From: Roseiarcus sp035606915
Lineage (GTDB): Bacteria; Pseudomonadota; Alphaproteobacteria; Rhizobiales; Beijerinckiaceae
Assembly (NCBI GenBank): GCA_035606915.1
Contig: DATNDU010000013.1
Coordinates: 1 to 64,000 of the forward strand
DNA length: 64,000 nt
Direction: 5' to 3'
Part shown: positions 16,639 to 27,928 of the stretch, piece after piece
Numbering within the stretch: position 1 is the first letter of the stretch
Layout of the letters: every line of letters begins with the position of its first letter
Program-made: the position numbers and the translations under genes
The notes under the pieces: generated by a model
What the model was told of the DNA's origin: nothing
Database searches by the model: none
The model's input: the letters and a program-made list of their open reading frames with translations, nothing else

Positions 16639-18369
16639 ATGCCGGCCACAAACAATTCCGACGCCATCACCCACGAGGTGCTGACGGGTAAAATCCTCGC
16701 CACGGTCGATGAAATGGCGATCGTGCTCGCCCGCGCCTCGATGAGCCCGGTCGTTTACGAGGTGCTCGATTTCGCCTGCGGACTGTGCGACGGGCAGGGC
16801 GAACTGGTCGCGCAGACCAACGGCATCACCATTTTCACCGGCACCTTCTCGCGGCAGGTGCGCTTCATCCGCGAACGCTTCGGCGCGGATATGGCCCCGG
16901 GCGACACTTTCCTCACCAACGACCCTTACGAAGGCGGCACCCACGCCTGCGATTTCGCCATCATCCGGCCGGTGTTCTGGCGCGGCGAGATCGTCGCCTA
17001 TGCGATCGCCGTCGCGCATCTGCTCGATGTCGGCGGGGCCGTCGCCGGCAGCCTGCCGCCGAACGCCAATTCGGTGTTCCAGGAGGGGTTGCGGCTGTCG
17101 GGGGTGCGCCTCACGCGGCGCGACCGGCCGATCGACGACATCCTGCGCGTCATCGTCGAGAATGTGCGGCTGCCGAAGCTGGTGCTTGGCGACGTCAACG
17201 CCGAACTGGCGGCGGTGCGCATCGCCGAGCGGCGGGTGCTGGAGACGGTCGAGCGCTACGGCGCCGAAGCGTTGCAGGCGACGTTCTCGCGGCTGATTTC
17301 CGCCAGCGAGGCGCGCGCCCGCGCAGTGATCGCGGCGTTGCCGGATGGCGTCTATCGCGCCCGCGACATCGTCGACGGCGACGGCGCTTCGGACGAGGCG
17401 ATCCCAGTCGAGGTGGCGGTGACGATCCGCGGCTCGCAGATCGAAGTCGATTTCACGGGGTCAGCGCCGGCGCGCGGCGCGCCGATCAATTGCAGCCGCG
17501 GCGCGCTGGTCTCCGCCGTCAAGACGGTGATGAAGGCGCTGGTGGCGCCGCACGAGCCCTCCAACGAAGGCTGGTTCAAGCCGCTGACTGTCACCGCGCC
17601 GCCCGGCACGCTGTTCACCGCCGAAAAGCCATCGCCGACCGGTTGGTATTACGAAGGCGCGGCGATGGCCTCGGAACTGGTCTGGAAGGCGCTGGCGCCG
17701 ATCGCGCCCGGCCGTTTCACGGCCGGAACCTACATGAGCCTGTGCGCCACTTATCTCTCCGGCCCCGGGCCCGACGGCCTGTTCGTCCATATCGAGCCGC
17801 AGAACGGCGGCTGGGGCGCGACCGCCGAACGCGACGGGGCGAGCGGCATGATCGCGATCACCGACGGCGACACCTACAATTATTCCGTCGAGTTGTTGGA
17901 GGCGAAGTTCCCGGTGCTGATCCGCCGCTACGACTACAATCTGGAGGGCGGCGTCGGCGCCGGGCGGCATCGCGGCGGCTTTGGGCTGGTGCGCGAATAT
18001 GAGATCGAGGGCGACGGGGCGCTGCTCTATGCGAGCTTCGGCCGCAATGCGACGCGGCCGTGGGGGGTCGAGGGCGGCGGCGAAGGCAGCGTCAACGGCA
18101 TCGAAGTGTTGCGCGGCGGCGGCGCCCGCCGTCTCACGAGGCCGCCGCATTTTCCGTTGGAGCGCGGCGACCGCGTGCGTATCATCACCGGCGGCGGCGG
18201 CGGCTGGGGCGATCCCCGGCAGCGCGACCCCGCCGCAGTGGCGCGCGACGTCGCCGACGAGCTTCTGTCCGTGGAAGAGGCGCGGCGCCTCTATGCCGTC
18301 GCGCTCGACGCCGGCAGCGGCGCGCTCGATGCACGCGAGACCGCGCGCCTGAGGACGCAAGCGTCATGA
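16639..18369 (+). CDS. hyuB: Hydantoinase/oxoprolinase B subunit (HyuB-like)
   Basis: This 576-residue hydantoinase B family protein pairs with HyuA to open hydantoin-like or oxoproline-like rings with ATP. Family motifs are THEVLTGKILATVDEM, TNDPYEGGTHACDFAI, HLLDVGGAVAGSLPPNA, the INCSRGAL region, and the C-terminal GGFGLVREYEI and TGGGGGWGDP. I chose the ATG at 16639 (MPATNNSDAITHEVL) over a GTG at 16606 because it gives the normal N-terminus. HyuA follows after ten bases. The exact substrate (N-methylhydantoin, 5-oxoproline or another) cannot be decided. Confidence 0.92.
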   Translation: MPATNNSDAITHEVLTGKILATVDEMAIVLARASMSPVVYEVLDFACGLCDGQGELVAQTNGITIFTGTFSRQVRFIRERFGADMAPGDTFLTNDPYEGGTHACDFAIIRPVFWRGEIVAYAIAVAHLLDVGGAVAGSLPPNANSVFQEGLRLSGVRLTRRDRPIDDILRVIVENVRLPKLVLGDVNAELAAVRIAERRVLETVERYGAEALQATFSRLISASEARARAVIAALPDGVYRARDIVDGDGASDEAIPVEVAVTIRGSQIEVDFTGSAPARGAPINCSRGALVSAVKTVMKALVAPHEPSNEGWFKPLTVTAPPGTLFTAEKPSPTGWYYEGAAMASELVWKALAPIAPGRFTAGTYMSLCATYLSGPGPDGLFVHIEPQNGGWGATAERDGASGMIAITDGDTYNYSVELLEAKFPVLIRRYDYNLEGGVGAGRHRGGFGLVREYEIEGDGALLYASFGRNATRPWGVEGGGEGSVNGIEVLRGGGARRLTRPPHFPLERGDRVRIITGGGGGWGDPRQRDPAAVARDVADELLSVEEARRLYAVALDAGSGALDARETARLRTQAS

Positions 18370-18379
18370 TCCAAGCGCT

Positions 18380-20416
18380 ATGATTAAAGTCGCAACCGAC
18401 GCCGGCGGCACCTTCACCGACATGGTCGCCTTTGACGAGGAGACGGCGGAAATTTTTGTCGGCAAGGCGCTGACCACCCCCGCCGACCCCTCGCTAGGCG
18501 TCATCGCCACCATCCATCAGGGCCGCGAGACCGGCCTGGCGACCGATCGCGCCTCGCTGTTCGTGCACGGCGGCACCACGGCGATCAACGCCATCACCGA
18601 GCGCAAGGGCGTGCGCACGGCGCTGGTGACGACGAAGGGCTTTCGCGACGTCATCGCCATCGGCCGCGGCAACCGCCCCGATCTCTACAACCTGCATTCG
18701 ACGCCCTCCGAGCCGTTCGTGCCGCGCGCGTTGCGGTTCGAGGTCGAGGAGCGGATGGACGCGCGCGGGCAGGTGCGCACGCCGCTGTCGCTGACCGAAC
18801 TCGACCAACTCGCCAAGCGCATCGCCGCGGCGAAGGTGCAGGCGGTGGCGATCGCCTTCCTGCATTCCTACATCAATCCCGCCCACGAAATAGCGGCGGC
18901 GGAGCGGCTGGCGGCGCTGCTGCCGGGCGTCGCGGTGGCGGCAAGCTCGGCGATCTCCCGACAATGGCGGGAGTACGAGCGCGCCAATACGGCGGTGCTG
19001 ACCGCCTATGTGCAGCCCATCCTGTCGAGCTATCTCGGCAATCTCGACGCGGCTTTGCGCTATGACGGCTTCGACTGCGCCCGTTATTGCATGCAATCGA
19101 ACGGCGGCCTCGCCAGCTTCGCGGCGGCCGCCGCGGCGCCGTTGTCGCTGGTGGAATCCGGCCCCTGCGGCGGCGTAGCCGGCGCGGTGCGCATCGGCGA
19201 GGCGCTGGGCGAAGCCGATATCCTTTATCTCGACGTCGGCGGCACCACCGCCAAATGCTCGCTGGTGCGCAACGGCCAGCCGGTGTTGCGGCCCGATTAC
19301 AAGCTCGAATGGTCGCGGCTGAAGCCCGGCTACCCGGTGCAGGTGCCGGTGGTCGACATCGTCGAGATCGGCGCCGGGGGCGGCTCGATCGCGCGCCTGC
19401 GGGAGAGCGGCGATCTCGCCGTCGGCCCGGAGAGCGCCGGCGCCGAACCGGGACCGGCCTGCTACGGGCGCGGCGGCGTCGAACCCACCGTCACCGACGC
19501 TAAGCTCATCACCGGCGTCATCGACCCTCTGTCCTTCGCCGGCGGCCGCATGAAGCTCGATGTCGGGCGCGCCCGCCGCGCTTTCGCACCGCTGGCGGTT
19601 CAACTCGGCGTCGGCGTCGTCGAGGCCGCGCACGCCGTCATCGGCCTCGCCGAGGCCAATATGATCAACGCGCTGAAGCTGGTGACGATCCAGCGCGGCC
19701 ACGATCCCCGCGATCTCACCCTCATCGCCAGCGGCGGCGGCGGCTCCATGCACGCGGCGACGCTGGGGCGCGAACTCGGCGTAAAGCGCATCGTCATCCC
19801 GCGCCACGCCGGCCTGTTCTCGGCCTGGGGCATGCTGGCGGCGCGCCCGCGCGTCGACCTGCACAGAACCCGCCTCGCGCCGCTGACGCCGGCGACTTTC
19901 ATTGAGGTCGGCGAGATCTTCGCGCAATTGCGCGCCGAGGCGACGACGTTGTTCGCGGCGAGCCCGCACGCCCTCATCTACGACGGCTCGATCGAGATGC
20001 GTTATGCCGGCCAGGAGCACGCCATCGCCACCCGCCTGGAACCCGGCATGGACTTCGAGGCGCTGCTCGCCGCCTTCCACGCCACCCACGAGCGCGCCTA
20101 CACGTTCCGGCTCGACGACACGCCGGTCGAACTCGTGACCTATCATCTGGCCGCCGAGATCGACGCGCCGCGCATCGTCATGCCGAAGATTGCGGCCGGC
20201 GGCGACGCCGAGGCGGCGAAACTGGGCTATCGCGACCTCTATGAGGGCGCCGTAGCGGCGCGCGCCGCCGTCTACGATCGCGACCGATTGCCCGCCGGCG
20301 CGCGCCTGGCAGGCCCCGTGCTGATCGAGGAGCCGACGACGACGACGCTGGTGCGCGAAGGCCAGAGCGTCACCGTCGACCGCTACGGCCTGCTCATCAT
20401 CGAAAACGCCGGATGA
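18380..20416 (+). CDS. hyuA: Hydantoinase/oxoprolinase A subunit (HyuA-like)
   Basis: The 678-residue ATP-binding partner of HyuB has two actin-like nucleotide motifs, VATDAGGTFTDMVAFD at the start and LDVGGTTAKCSLV in the middle. The conserved ASGGGGSMHAATLGRELG and AGLFSAWGMLAA are also present. The length is normal for bacterial HyuA. The TGA overlaps the ATG of the next gene (an ABC ATPase), so ring-opening enzyme and importer are translationally linked. This implies the imported compound is the enzyme substrate or a precursor. No third, acetone-carboxylase-type gamma subunit is nearby. Confidence 0.93.
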   Translation: MIKVATDAGGTFTDMVAFDEETAEIFVGKALTTPADPSLGVIATIHQGRETGLATDRASLFVHGGTTAINAITERKGVRTALVTTKGFRDVIAIGRGNRPDLYNLHSTPSEPFVPRALRFEVEERMDARGQVRTPLSLTELDQLAKRIAAAKVQAVAIAFLHSYINPAHEIAAAERLAALLPGVAVAASSAISRQWREYERANTAVLTAYVQPILSSYLGNLDAALRYDGFDCARYCMQSNGGLASFAAAAAAPLSLVESGPCGGVAGAVRIGEALGEADILYLDVGGTTAKCSLVRNGQPVLRPDYKLEWSRLKPGYPVQVPVVDIVEIGAGGGSIARLRESGDLAVGPESAGAEPGPACYGRGGVEPTVTDAKLITGVIDPLSFAGGRMKLDVGRARRAFAPLAVQLGVGVVEAAHAVIGLAEANMINALKLVTIQRGHDPRDLTLIASGGGGSMHAATLGRELGVKRIVIPRHAGLFSAWGMLAARPRVDLHRTRLAPLTPATFIEVGEIFAQLRAEATTLFAASPHALIYDGSIEMRYAGQEHAIATRLEPGMDFEALLAAFHATHERAYTFRLDDTPVELVTYHLAAEIDAPRIVMPKIAAGGDAEAAKLGYRDLYEGAVAARAAVYDRDRLPAGARLAGPVLIEEPTTTTLVREGQSVTVDRYGLLIIENAG

Positions 20417-21471
20417 ACCGGCCGACCTCCATAGCCCTCGACCGCCTCACCAAGGTTTACGACGCGCCGGTGGTCTCGGAGGTTTCGCTGGAGGTCGCGG
20501 AGGCGAGCTTCGTCACGCTGCTCGGCCCTTCCGGCTCGGGCAAAAGCACGATTTTGCAGATGATCGGCGGCTTCGTCGCCCCGACCTCCGGGCGCATCCT
20601 GTTCGGGAGCGAGGACGTGACGCCGCTGCCGCCGAACCGGCGGCCCTGCAACACCATCTTTCAGGATCTCGGCCTGTTCCCGCATATGAGCGTCGCCGAG
20701 AACGTCGGCTATGGCCTGCGCTTGCGCAAGATTCCCGGCCGCCTGCGCGCCAAGCGGGTCGCCGACATGCTGGCGCTGGTGGCGCTCGAAGGCCTGGCGC
20801 ATCGCCGCGTGCATCAGCTTTCCGGCGGCCAGCGTCAGCGCGTGGCGCTGGCCCGCGCCCTGGTGCTGGAACCGCCGCTGCTGCTGCTCGACGAGCCGCT
20901 GACCGGGCTCGACGAGCGGCTGCGTCAGCAATTGCGCGACGAGATCGGACGCTTGCACCGCCGTCTCGGCTCGACCTTTCTCGCCGTCACTCACAATCAG
21001 GACGAGGCGCTGTCGCTCAGCGACCGCATCGCCGTCATGCGCGCCGGCAAGATCGAGCAGGTGGCGACGCCGCAGGAGATTTACGACAATCCCGCCACGG
21101 CCTTCGTCGCCGGCTTCGTCGGCTTCGACGTCTCGTTGGCTCCCGAGCGCGTGACGCCGGGCGAGCGCCACTGGACGGCGATGCTGGCCGGCTCACCGAT
21201 CCCATGCGCGGCGCCGGAGCGCCAGGCCGCGAGCTACCGCCTCGCCTGGCGGCCGGAGCGGGTGCGGCTCGCCGAGCCCGGCGAAGCGGCCGATCTGGCT
21301 GATGTCACTGTCGTCGGCAGCGCCTTCAAGGGCCGCGACGTCGAAGTCGAGACGCGGCTCGTCAACGGCCAGAGCCTGCGCTTTCTGCTCGCCGCCGACG
21401 GCCGTGCGCCGCCGCCGAACGGGGCGCCAGTGGCGCTTGTCTGCCGGCCGCGGCTGGTCGCCGACGGTTGA
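20413..21471 (+). CDS. ABC transporter ATP-binding protein (PotA/spermidine-putrescine type)
   Basis: The 352-residue ATPase has Walker A GPSGSGKST (about 38-46), Q-loop FQDLGLFPHM, signature LSGGQRQRVALARAL, Walker B LLLLDEPLTGLD and the switch His in TFLAVTHNQDEAL. A C-terminal TOBE-like region (YRLAWRPERVRL) is typical of PotA/FbpC-type ATPases. The ATGA overlap with hyuA and the following binding protein and two permeases make a complete importer. The pot-type architecture suggests a small nitrogenous or organic-acid substrate, consistent with HyuAB. Confidence 0.93.
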   Translation: MNRPTSIALDRLTKVYDAPVVSEVSLEVAEASFVTLLGPSGSGKSTILQMIGGFVAPTSGRILFGSEDVTPLPPNRRPCNTIFQDLGLFPHMSVAENVGYGLRLRKIPGRLRAKRVADMLALVALEGLAHRRVHQLSGGQRQRVALARALVLEPPLLLLDEPLTGLDERLRQQLRDEIGRLHRRLGSTFLAVTHNQDEALSLSDRIAVMRAGKIEQVATPQEIYDNPATAFVAGFVGFDVSLAPERVTPGERHWTAMLAGSPIPCAAPERQAASYRLAWRPERVRLAEPGEAADLADVTVVGSAFKGRDVEVETRLVNGQSLRFLLAADGRAPPPNGAPVALVCRPRLVADG

Positions 21472-21521
21472 GAGTTTGCAGGAGGCCCGGTTGCGCCGGG
21501 CTCGCAAGTGGAGGAGTGGAC

Positions 21522-22691
21522 ATGGACAATCCGTTCAGATGGCGTGGCTCCGAAATCCCGGCGATGCTCAATCGCCGGCAGATGTTGCAGACCGCCGCCC
21601 TCGGCCTCGGCGCGGCGGCGCTGGGCGCCGGCGGGGCGCGCGCGGCGGGCAAGGACATTGCGTTCTGGGCCTCGGGGACGCTCGACATCACCGACGCCGG
21701 CTGGAAGCAATTCGCCGCCGACGCGGGCGTCAATGTCGCGTTCACCGATAACGGCAACGACCCCGGCCCGGTGGTCGCCAAACTCGCCGCCGGCAACGCC
21801 AACGACATCTACGATGTCGCCGGCTTGCAGGGCGGCAGCGAAAAGGAACTGGCCAAACGCGGCCTCATCGCGCCGTGGGATCTCTCCAAGATCCCGAATT
21901 ACGCCGAAGTCTGGTCATGGGCGAAGGCCATTCCTTATCTCACTTACGAGGGCAAGACCTACGCCATCCCGACCGTCGTCAACGCCGATTCGATCATCGT
22001 GTTGGAGGACAAGCTCGGCAAAGACGTCGACAGCTACGGGGTCGTATTCGACCCGAAGCTGAAGGGCAAGACGGCGATGGAGGACGCCTGGATCAACAGC
22101 GCCGTCTTCGCCGCCATGTATCTGAAGAACTCGGAGAACGCCAAGATCGAGGAGCCGGGCAACCTCAAGCCCGATGAACTCGGCCTGGTCATGGAGTTCC
22201 TCATCAAGAAGAAGAAAGACGGCCAGTTCCGCACGTTCTGGAGCGGCTGGGAGCAAGGCGTGCAACTGGTCGCCAACCAGGAAGTGTGGGCGATGACCGG
22301 CTGGGAGCCGATCGTCTACACAGCGCGGGCGCGCGGCGTCAAATGCTACTACGCCAAGCCGAAGGAGGGTTACGAAGGCTGGGGCAACAACACCGTGTTG
22401 CTGAAGGGCGCCGTCGATCGCGGCCTCTCCGACACCGCGCATCAGTTCGCCAACGGCCTGCTGGACGGCTACTACGGCTGCAAGCTCGGCGCCCTGCGCG
22501 GCTATTGCGTGCCGACCGACCGCAACGTCGCCTACGCCGAGGCGCACAAGACTCTCGCCGATCCCACCAAGACCCGCGAACTCGCCGAGCACGTCAAGGC
22601 GAAATTCTCCGGCAAGGTCTATTGGCAAAACACCCGCCCCGACAATTTCCAGCTTTATGAGAGCTGGTGGCAGAAGCTGCGCAACGCGTGA
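21522..22691 (+). CDS. Periplasmic substrate-binding protein (PotD-like, Tat-type signal)
   Basis: The 389-residue extracellular solute-binding protein has the N-terminal NRRQMLQTAALGLGAAALGA followed by ARA-A, a probable twin-arginine signal. The mature part shows the PotD-like fold pattern (GNDPGPVVAKLAAGNANDIYD, LPYLTYEGKTYAIPTVVNAD, WGNNTVLLKGA). The ATG at 21522 follows a strong GGAGGAG Shine-Dalgarno. The last codons overlap the GTG of the first permease. The ligand is not predictable beyond the hydantoin-like or nitrogenous inference from context. Confidence 0.9.
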   Translation: MDNPFRWRGSEIPAMLNRRQMLQTAALGLGAAALGAGGARAAGKDIAFWASGTLDITDAGWKQFAADAGVNVAFTDNGNDPGPVVAKLAAGNANDIYDVAGLQGGSEKELAKRGLIAPWDLSKIPNYAEVWSWAKAIPYLTYEGKTYAIPTVVNADSIIVLEDKLGKDVDSYGVVFDPKLKGKTAMEDAWINSAVFAAMYLKNSENAKIEEPGNLKPDELGLVMEFLIKKKKDGQFRTFWSGWEQGVQLVANQEVWAMTGWEPIVYTARARGVKCYYAKPKEGYEGWGNNTVLLKGAVDRGLSDTAHQFANGLLDGYYGCKLGALRGYCVPTDRNVAYAEAHKTLADPTKTRELAEHVKAKFSGKVYWQNTRPDNFQLYESWWQKLRNA

Positions 22692-23575
22692 CGGCGCCGC
22701 GCCTCTTCGCCGGACGGATCGGCCGTCCGGCATTCCTGCTCGCTTTGCCGCCGCTGATCGTGCTCGCCGCCTTCGGCGCGGCGCCGCTGCTGCTGATCGT
22801 GGTCTGGAGCTTCTGGACTTTCGATCCCGCCACCTATTGGATCAAACCGGATTTCACCCTCGTCAACTATCTCGGCGCGCTGAGCCCTGACCGCACGCCG
22901 GTGCTGGCGCGCACGGCGGGTTTGGCGCTGCTGACGGCGGCGATCTCGACCGCGATCGCCGTGCCCGCGGCGAGCGCGCTTTGTCTGTTCGCGCGCTCGC
23001 GCCTGCGCGCCCTGTTGCTGGCGCTGTTCACCATTCCGTTCTTCACCAGCGGGCTCGTGCGCGCCTTCGCCTGGCGGCTGGTGCTCGGCCGCGACGGCTT
23101 TATCAACCAGGCGCTGCTGGCGCTCGGGCTCATCCACGCGCCGCTGGAATGGCTGCTGTTTTCGGATTTCGCCGTCGTCGTCGGCATGGTCGCCGCCGAT
23201 CTGCCGTTCGCGATCGTGCCGATCGTGCTCGCCTATGCCGGCATCGAGGCCTCGGTGCTGCGCGCCAGCGAAGATCTCGGCGCCGGGTTCTGGACCACGT
23301 TCCGTCGCGTCGTGTTGCCGCTGATCCTGCCGGGCGTCGTCTCCGGCTTTCTGTTCGTTTTCGTCGTCGCCATCGGCGCCTCATCGGAGGTGCAACTGCT
23401 CGGCGGCGCCGGCGTCTCCTCGATCTCGATCATGATAAACGACGTGATGCGGGTGGTGAACTTCCCGCTCGCCTTCGCCATCGCGACGCTGGTCGTCGTC
23501 ATGCTGTTCCTGGCTTTGTTGTTCGCGCAGCGGCTGCTCGGCCTCTCCAAACTGCTTTCGGAGCTTGGCTCGTGA
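22688..23575 (+). CDS. ABC transporter permease (PotB-like)
   Basis: The 295-residue inner-membrane permease has about six hydrophobic segments, beginning PAFLLALPPLIVLAAFGAAP. The cytoplasmic EAA loop reads EASVLRASEDLGAGFWTTFR, which docks to the ATPase. The GTG start at 22688 overlaps the binding-protein TGA (GTGA), and the end overlaps the next permease the same way. Confidence 0.92.
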   Translation: MTAPRLFAGRIGRPAFLLALPPLIVLAAFGAAPLLLIVVWSFWTFDPATYWIKPDFTLVNYLGALSPDRTPVLARTAGLALLTAAISTAIAVPAASALCLFARSRLRALLLALFTIPFFTSGLVRAFAWRLVLGRDGFINQALLALGLIHAPLEWLLFSDFAVVVGMVAADLPFAIVPIVLAYAGIEASVLRASEDLGAGFWTTFRRVVLPLILPGVVSGFLFVFVVAIGASSEVQLLGGAGVSSISIMINDVMRVVNFPLAFAIATLVVVMLFLALLFAQRLLGLSKLLSELGS

Positions 23576-24378
23576 GCGAGGCGGCGGCGATCGGCGGGCG
23601 CACGCAAGGCGCCGGCCCGCTGTTCTGGGCCGTCACCTGGCTCGGGCTGGCGATCATCTACGCGCCGGCGCTCTATCTGCTGCTGGCGTCGCTGAATCCC
23701 GGCGAACAGCTTGGGCTGGTGTCGCCAAGCGCTTTCAGTCTTGTCTGGTATGAAGCGTTGCTGCACGACCGCCGCCTGCTGGCGGCGTTGCAGGAGAGCG
23801 CCTGGATCGGCGGCGCGACGGCGCTCGTCGCCGCGCCGCTCGGCCTGATGGCGGCGATGAGCTATCGCCAGATGCGGCGCTGGCGCGATGCGTTCCTGCT
23901 CGCCGTGCTGCTCGCCATGTTCATTCCGGGATCGATCGAGGGCCTCGGCCTTTCGGCGCTCCTCAAGGCAACCTCGATCAAATCGTCGTGGTTGACGGTC
24001 GTCGCTGGGCATCTGGTGTGGACGCTGCCATTCACCTTCACGGTTTCGCTGGTCGGGCTGGCGGCGATCAAACCGGTGACCATCGCCGCTGCGCGCGATC
24101 TCGGCGCCGGTCCGTTTCGCGCCTTTGTCGACGTGACGCTGCCGCTGATGCGCAACAGCCTGATCGCCAGCTTGCTGTTCGCGTTCCTGCTCTCGCTCAA
24201 CGAGTTCGCGCGCGCCTATTATCTGGTCGGGCGGCAAAACACGCTGCCGCTGCACATGTTCGGGGCGATGAACTCGGGGGCGTCGCCGACGATCTACGCC
24301 TTCTCTGGGCTGGTGCTGATCGTCTCGTTCGCCATTATCGGCGGGCTCTTGATGCGGCGCGGGGCCGCTGGCCGATAG
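23572..24378 (+). CDS. ABC transporter permease (PotC-like)
   Basis: The 268-residue second permease has a first membrane span ITYLG-type WLGLAIIYAPALYLLLASL, a PotC-like SAFSLVWYEALLHD segment, and the EAA-type loop TIAAARDLGAGPFRAFVDV. It starts at a GTG overlapping the upstream stop and is the last gene of the hyuBA-ABC operon. It is convergent with the minus-strand sugar importer, 36 bases away. Confidence 0.92.
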   Translation: MSEAAAIGGRTQGAGPLFWAVTWLGLAIIYAPALYLLLASLNPGEQLGLVSPSAFSLVWYEALLHDRRLLAALQESAWIGGATALVAAPLGLMAAMSYRQMRRWRDAFLLAVLLAMFIPGSIEGLGLSALLKATSIKSSWLTVVAGHLVWTLPFTFTVSLVGLAAIKPVTIAAARDLGAGPFRAFVDVTLPLMRNSLIASLLFAFLLSLNEFARAYYLVGRQNTLPLHMFGAMNSGASPTIYAFSGLVLIVSFAIIGGLLMRRGAAGR

Positions 24379-24414
24379 CGTCATTCGCCATGGCGGCGCC
24401 GCCGGGTCTATGCC

Positions 24415-25929
<1,515 letters not shown>

Positions 25930-25931
25930 GC

Positions 25932-26885
25932 TCAGCCTCCCGCCAGCCGGAGTTCGCGCAGCCGGTTGACGCCGACCGTCCACAGGATCAACAGGCCGAG
26001 CACGACCTGGACGAAATACGGATCAATCTGGAAGATCACCAAAGCCTGGGTGATGATGGCGACGATGATGACGCCGAACAGCGTGCCGAACACGCTGACA
26101 TGGCCGCCGGCGAGCACCGCGCCGCCGATGACCGGCGCGGCGAAGGACAGGATCAACCAATCATCGCCGATCGAAGGCTGCCCGATCTGCAACCGCCCGA
26201 CCAGCATGACGCCGGCAAGCGCGGCGAGGAAGCCGGAGAGGCCGTGCGCCCACAGCGTCGTCTGCGCGATCGACACCCCCGACAGTTCGGCGGCGCTGGC
26301 GTTGCCGCCGACGGCGAGGATGTAGCGGCCGATCCGCTGGCGATAAAGCAGCCGCCACATGAAGGCGATGACCAGCGCCGCGGGCAGCGCCAGCCACGGG
26401 ATCGGCCCGAACATGGTGGCGTTGCCGAACGCTTTCACGCTGGCGGGAATGCCGTAGAACGGTTGCGCGCGGGTGATGCCGAGATCGGCGCCTTTGAAGA
26501 TCGACAGGCTCGCCAGCGTGACGATAAACGCCGAGACGCCGGTGCGCGCGATGATGGCGCCGTTGGCGAGCCCCGCCGCCGCGCCGATGGCGAGCGCCGC
26601 CACGGCGGCCAGCGCCGGCGGAAACGACCACACCTGCATCAGCCCGGCGAAACACACCGCGGCGAGGCCGCCGATGGCGCCGATGGCGAGGTTCATCTGG
26701 CCGATGGCGATGATAATCATCTGCGACATCGCGACCACGACATTGACCGCCGTCGCCAGCAGCAGGATCTGGATGTTGAACGGCGACAGGAACGGGCGGT
26801 CGAAAATCGTGATGCCGACCGAGGCGACGACGACGATGGCGAACGGGCCGAACCAGTCGGCTCTCATGAATTTCGGGGTTTTCAT
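25932..26885 (-). CDS. Sugar-type ABC transporter permease (RbsC-like), second
   Basis: The 317-residue permease of the ribose/xylose type has multiple hydrophobic spans, the conserved QMNLAIGAIGGLAA motif after the third span, the cytoplasmic SGVSIAQTTLWAHGLSGFLA and a GGAVLAGG glycine motif. The ATG at 26885 overlaps the upstream permease stop (ATGA), which fixes the start although the frame stays open much further. The two non-identical permeases presumably form a heterodimer. Confidence 0.92.
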   Translation of the reverse strand: MKTPKFMRADWFGPFAIVVVASVGITIFDRPFLSPFNIQILLLATAVNVVVAMSQMIIIAIGQMNLAIGAIGGLAAVCFAGLMQVWSFPPALAAVAALAIGAAAGLANGAIIARTGVSAFIVTLASLSIFKGADLGITRAQPFYGIPASVKAFGNATMFGPIPWLALPAALVIAFMWRLLYRQRIGRYILAVGGNASAAELSGVSIAQTTLWAHGLSGFLAALAGVMLVGRLQIGQPSIGDDWLILSFAAPVIGGAVLAGGHVSVFGTLFGVIIVAIITQALVIFQIDPYFVQVVLGLLILWTVGVNRLRELRLAGG

Positions 26886-27913
26886 GGCGCCACGCCCAAC
26901 CGCGCCACTAGCTTGCGCCGCGCCAGATCGATGAGCACCGCCGCCATCAGAAGCAGGCCGAGATAGGTCTGCACCCAGAACTCGCCAACGCGGAATTGCA
27001 GCAAACCATTGGTGAGTTCGCTGACCAGCGCCGAACCCAGAAAGGCGCCGAGCACCGAGACGCGGCCGCCCGACAAAAGCGCGCCGCCGAGCACCGGCCC
27101 GAGAAACGCCGGCAGCAACCAGTCTTGCCCGAGATCGCCGGCCATCGAGGGAATGGCCGCGCCGGTGCGCGCGATCGCCATCAGCGCCGCGATCCCGGCC
27201 AGCGCGCCGGCCAGCATGTGACATTGCACGATGACGCGCTTGACGCGCACGCCGGAGAGTTCGGCGGCGGCGGGGTTGGCGCCGGCGGCCAGCATCTCGC
27301 GGCCCAGCGGGGTCAGCCGGTAGAGCGCCGAAAGCCCGAGGCCGACGCCGGCGCTGACCAGGAGCAGCGGCGAGACATAGCCGAAATAACGCATCCTGCC
27401 GACGGCGAGGATCGCCGGCGGCAGGCCGCGGAACGCCTGGGCGCGGGTGACGAACTCCATAAAGCCGAAGAACACGCTCATCGTCGCCAGCGTGATGATG
27501 AAGCTGTGCAGGCCCGAGCGCACGATCAATTGCCCGTTGACGGCGCCGAGCGCCGCGCCCATCGCAAGCGCGCCGGGAATCGTGACGACCAGCGGCAGAC
27601 CCAAGCGCTGGCTGAGCCAGCCGAAAAACATCGCCGCGCAAACGCCGATGGCGCCGACGGAGAGGTCGAGGCCGCCGGTCACGATGACCACCATCATCGA
27701 GTAGCCGATCATGATGTTGATCGCCATGATGCGGCCGAGCGTGAACAGATTGAACGGCGAGGCGAAGCCCCGCGTGCCCAACGCGAACAACATCCCGAAC
27801 AGCAGTATGAGCAGCACGAGGCCGAACTCGTTGGTGAGCACGGCCCCGGCGAACCGCGCGCGCGCGCCGGAGGTCATCGCCTCATGGGGGCGCACGGCGC
27901 CGGAATCTTTCAA
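26882..27913 (-). CDS. Sugar-type ABC transporter permease (RbsC-like), first
   Basis: The 343-residue permease has the RbsC-type motif GGLDLSVGAIGVCAAMFFG, ELSGVRVKRVIVQCHMLAGA and GGALLSGGRVS. It begins with a ~25-residue cytoplasmic lead. It sits 15 bases after the binding-protein gene and overlaps the second permease. It differs clearly from its partner, so both are needed for a heterodimeric channel. Confidence 0.92.
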   Translation of the reverse strand: MKDSGAVRPHEAMTSGARARFAGAVLTNEFGLVLLILLFGMLFALGTRGFASPFNLFTLGRIMAINIMIGYSMMVVIVTGGLDLSVGAIGVCAAMFFGWLSQRLGLPLVVTIPGALAMGAALGAVNGQLIVRSGLHSFIITLATMSVFFGFMEFVTRAQAFRGLPPAILAVGRMRYFGYVSPLLLVSAGVGLGLSALYRLTPLGREMLAAGANPAAAELSGVRVKRVIVQCHMLAGALAGIAALMAIARTGAAIPSMAGDLGQDWLLPAFLGPVLGGALLSGGRVSVLGAFLGSALVSELTNGLLQFRVGEFWVQTYLGLLLMAAVLIDLARRKLVARLGVAP

Positions 27914-27928
27914 GGCGGCGACGCTGCC

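Noticed and set aside
18494..20146. 550-residue minus-strand ORF antisense to hyuA
   Set aside because: Shadow of a well-conserved HyuA; no start signal or domain.
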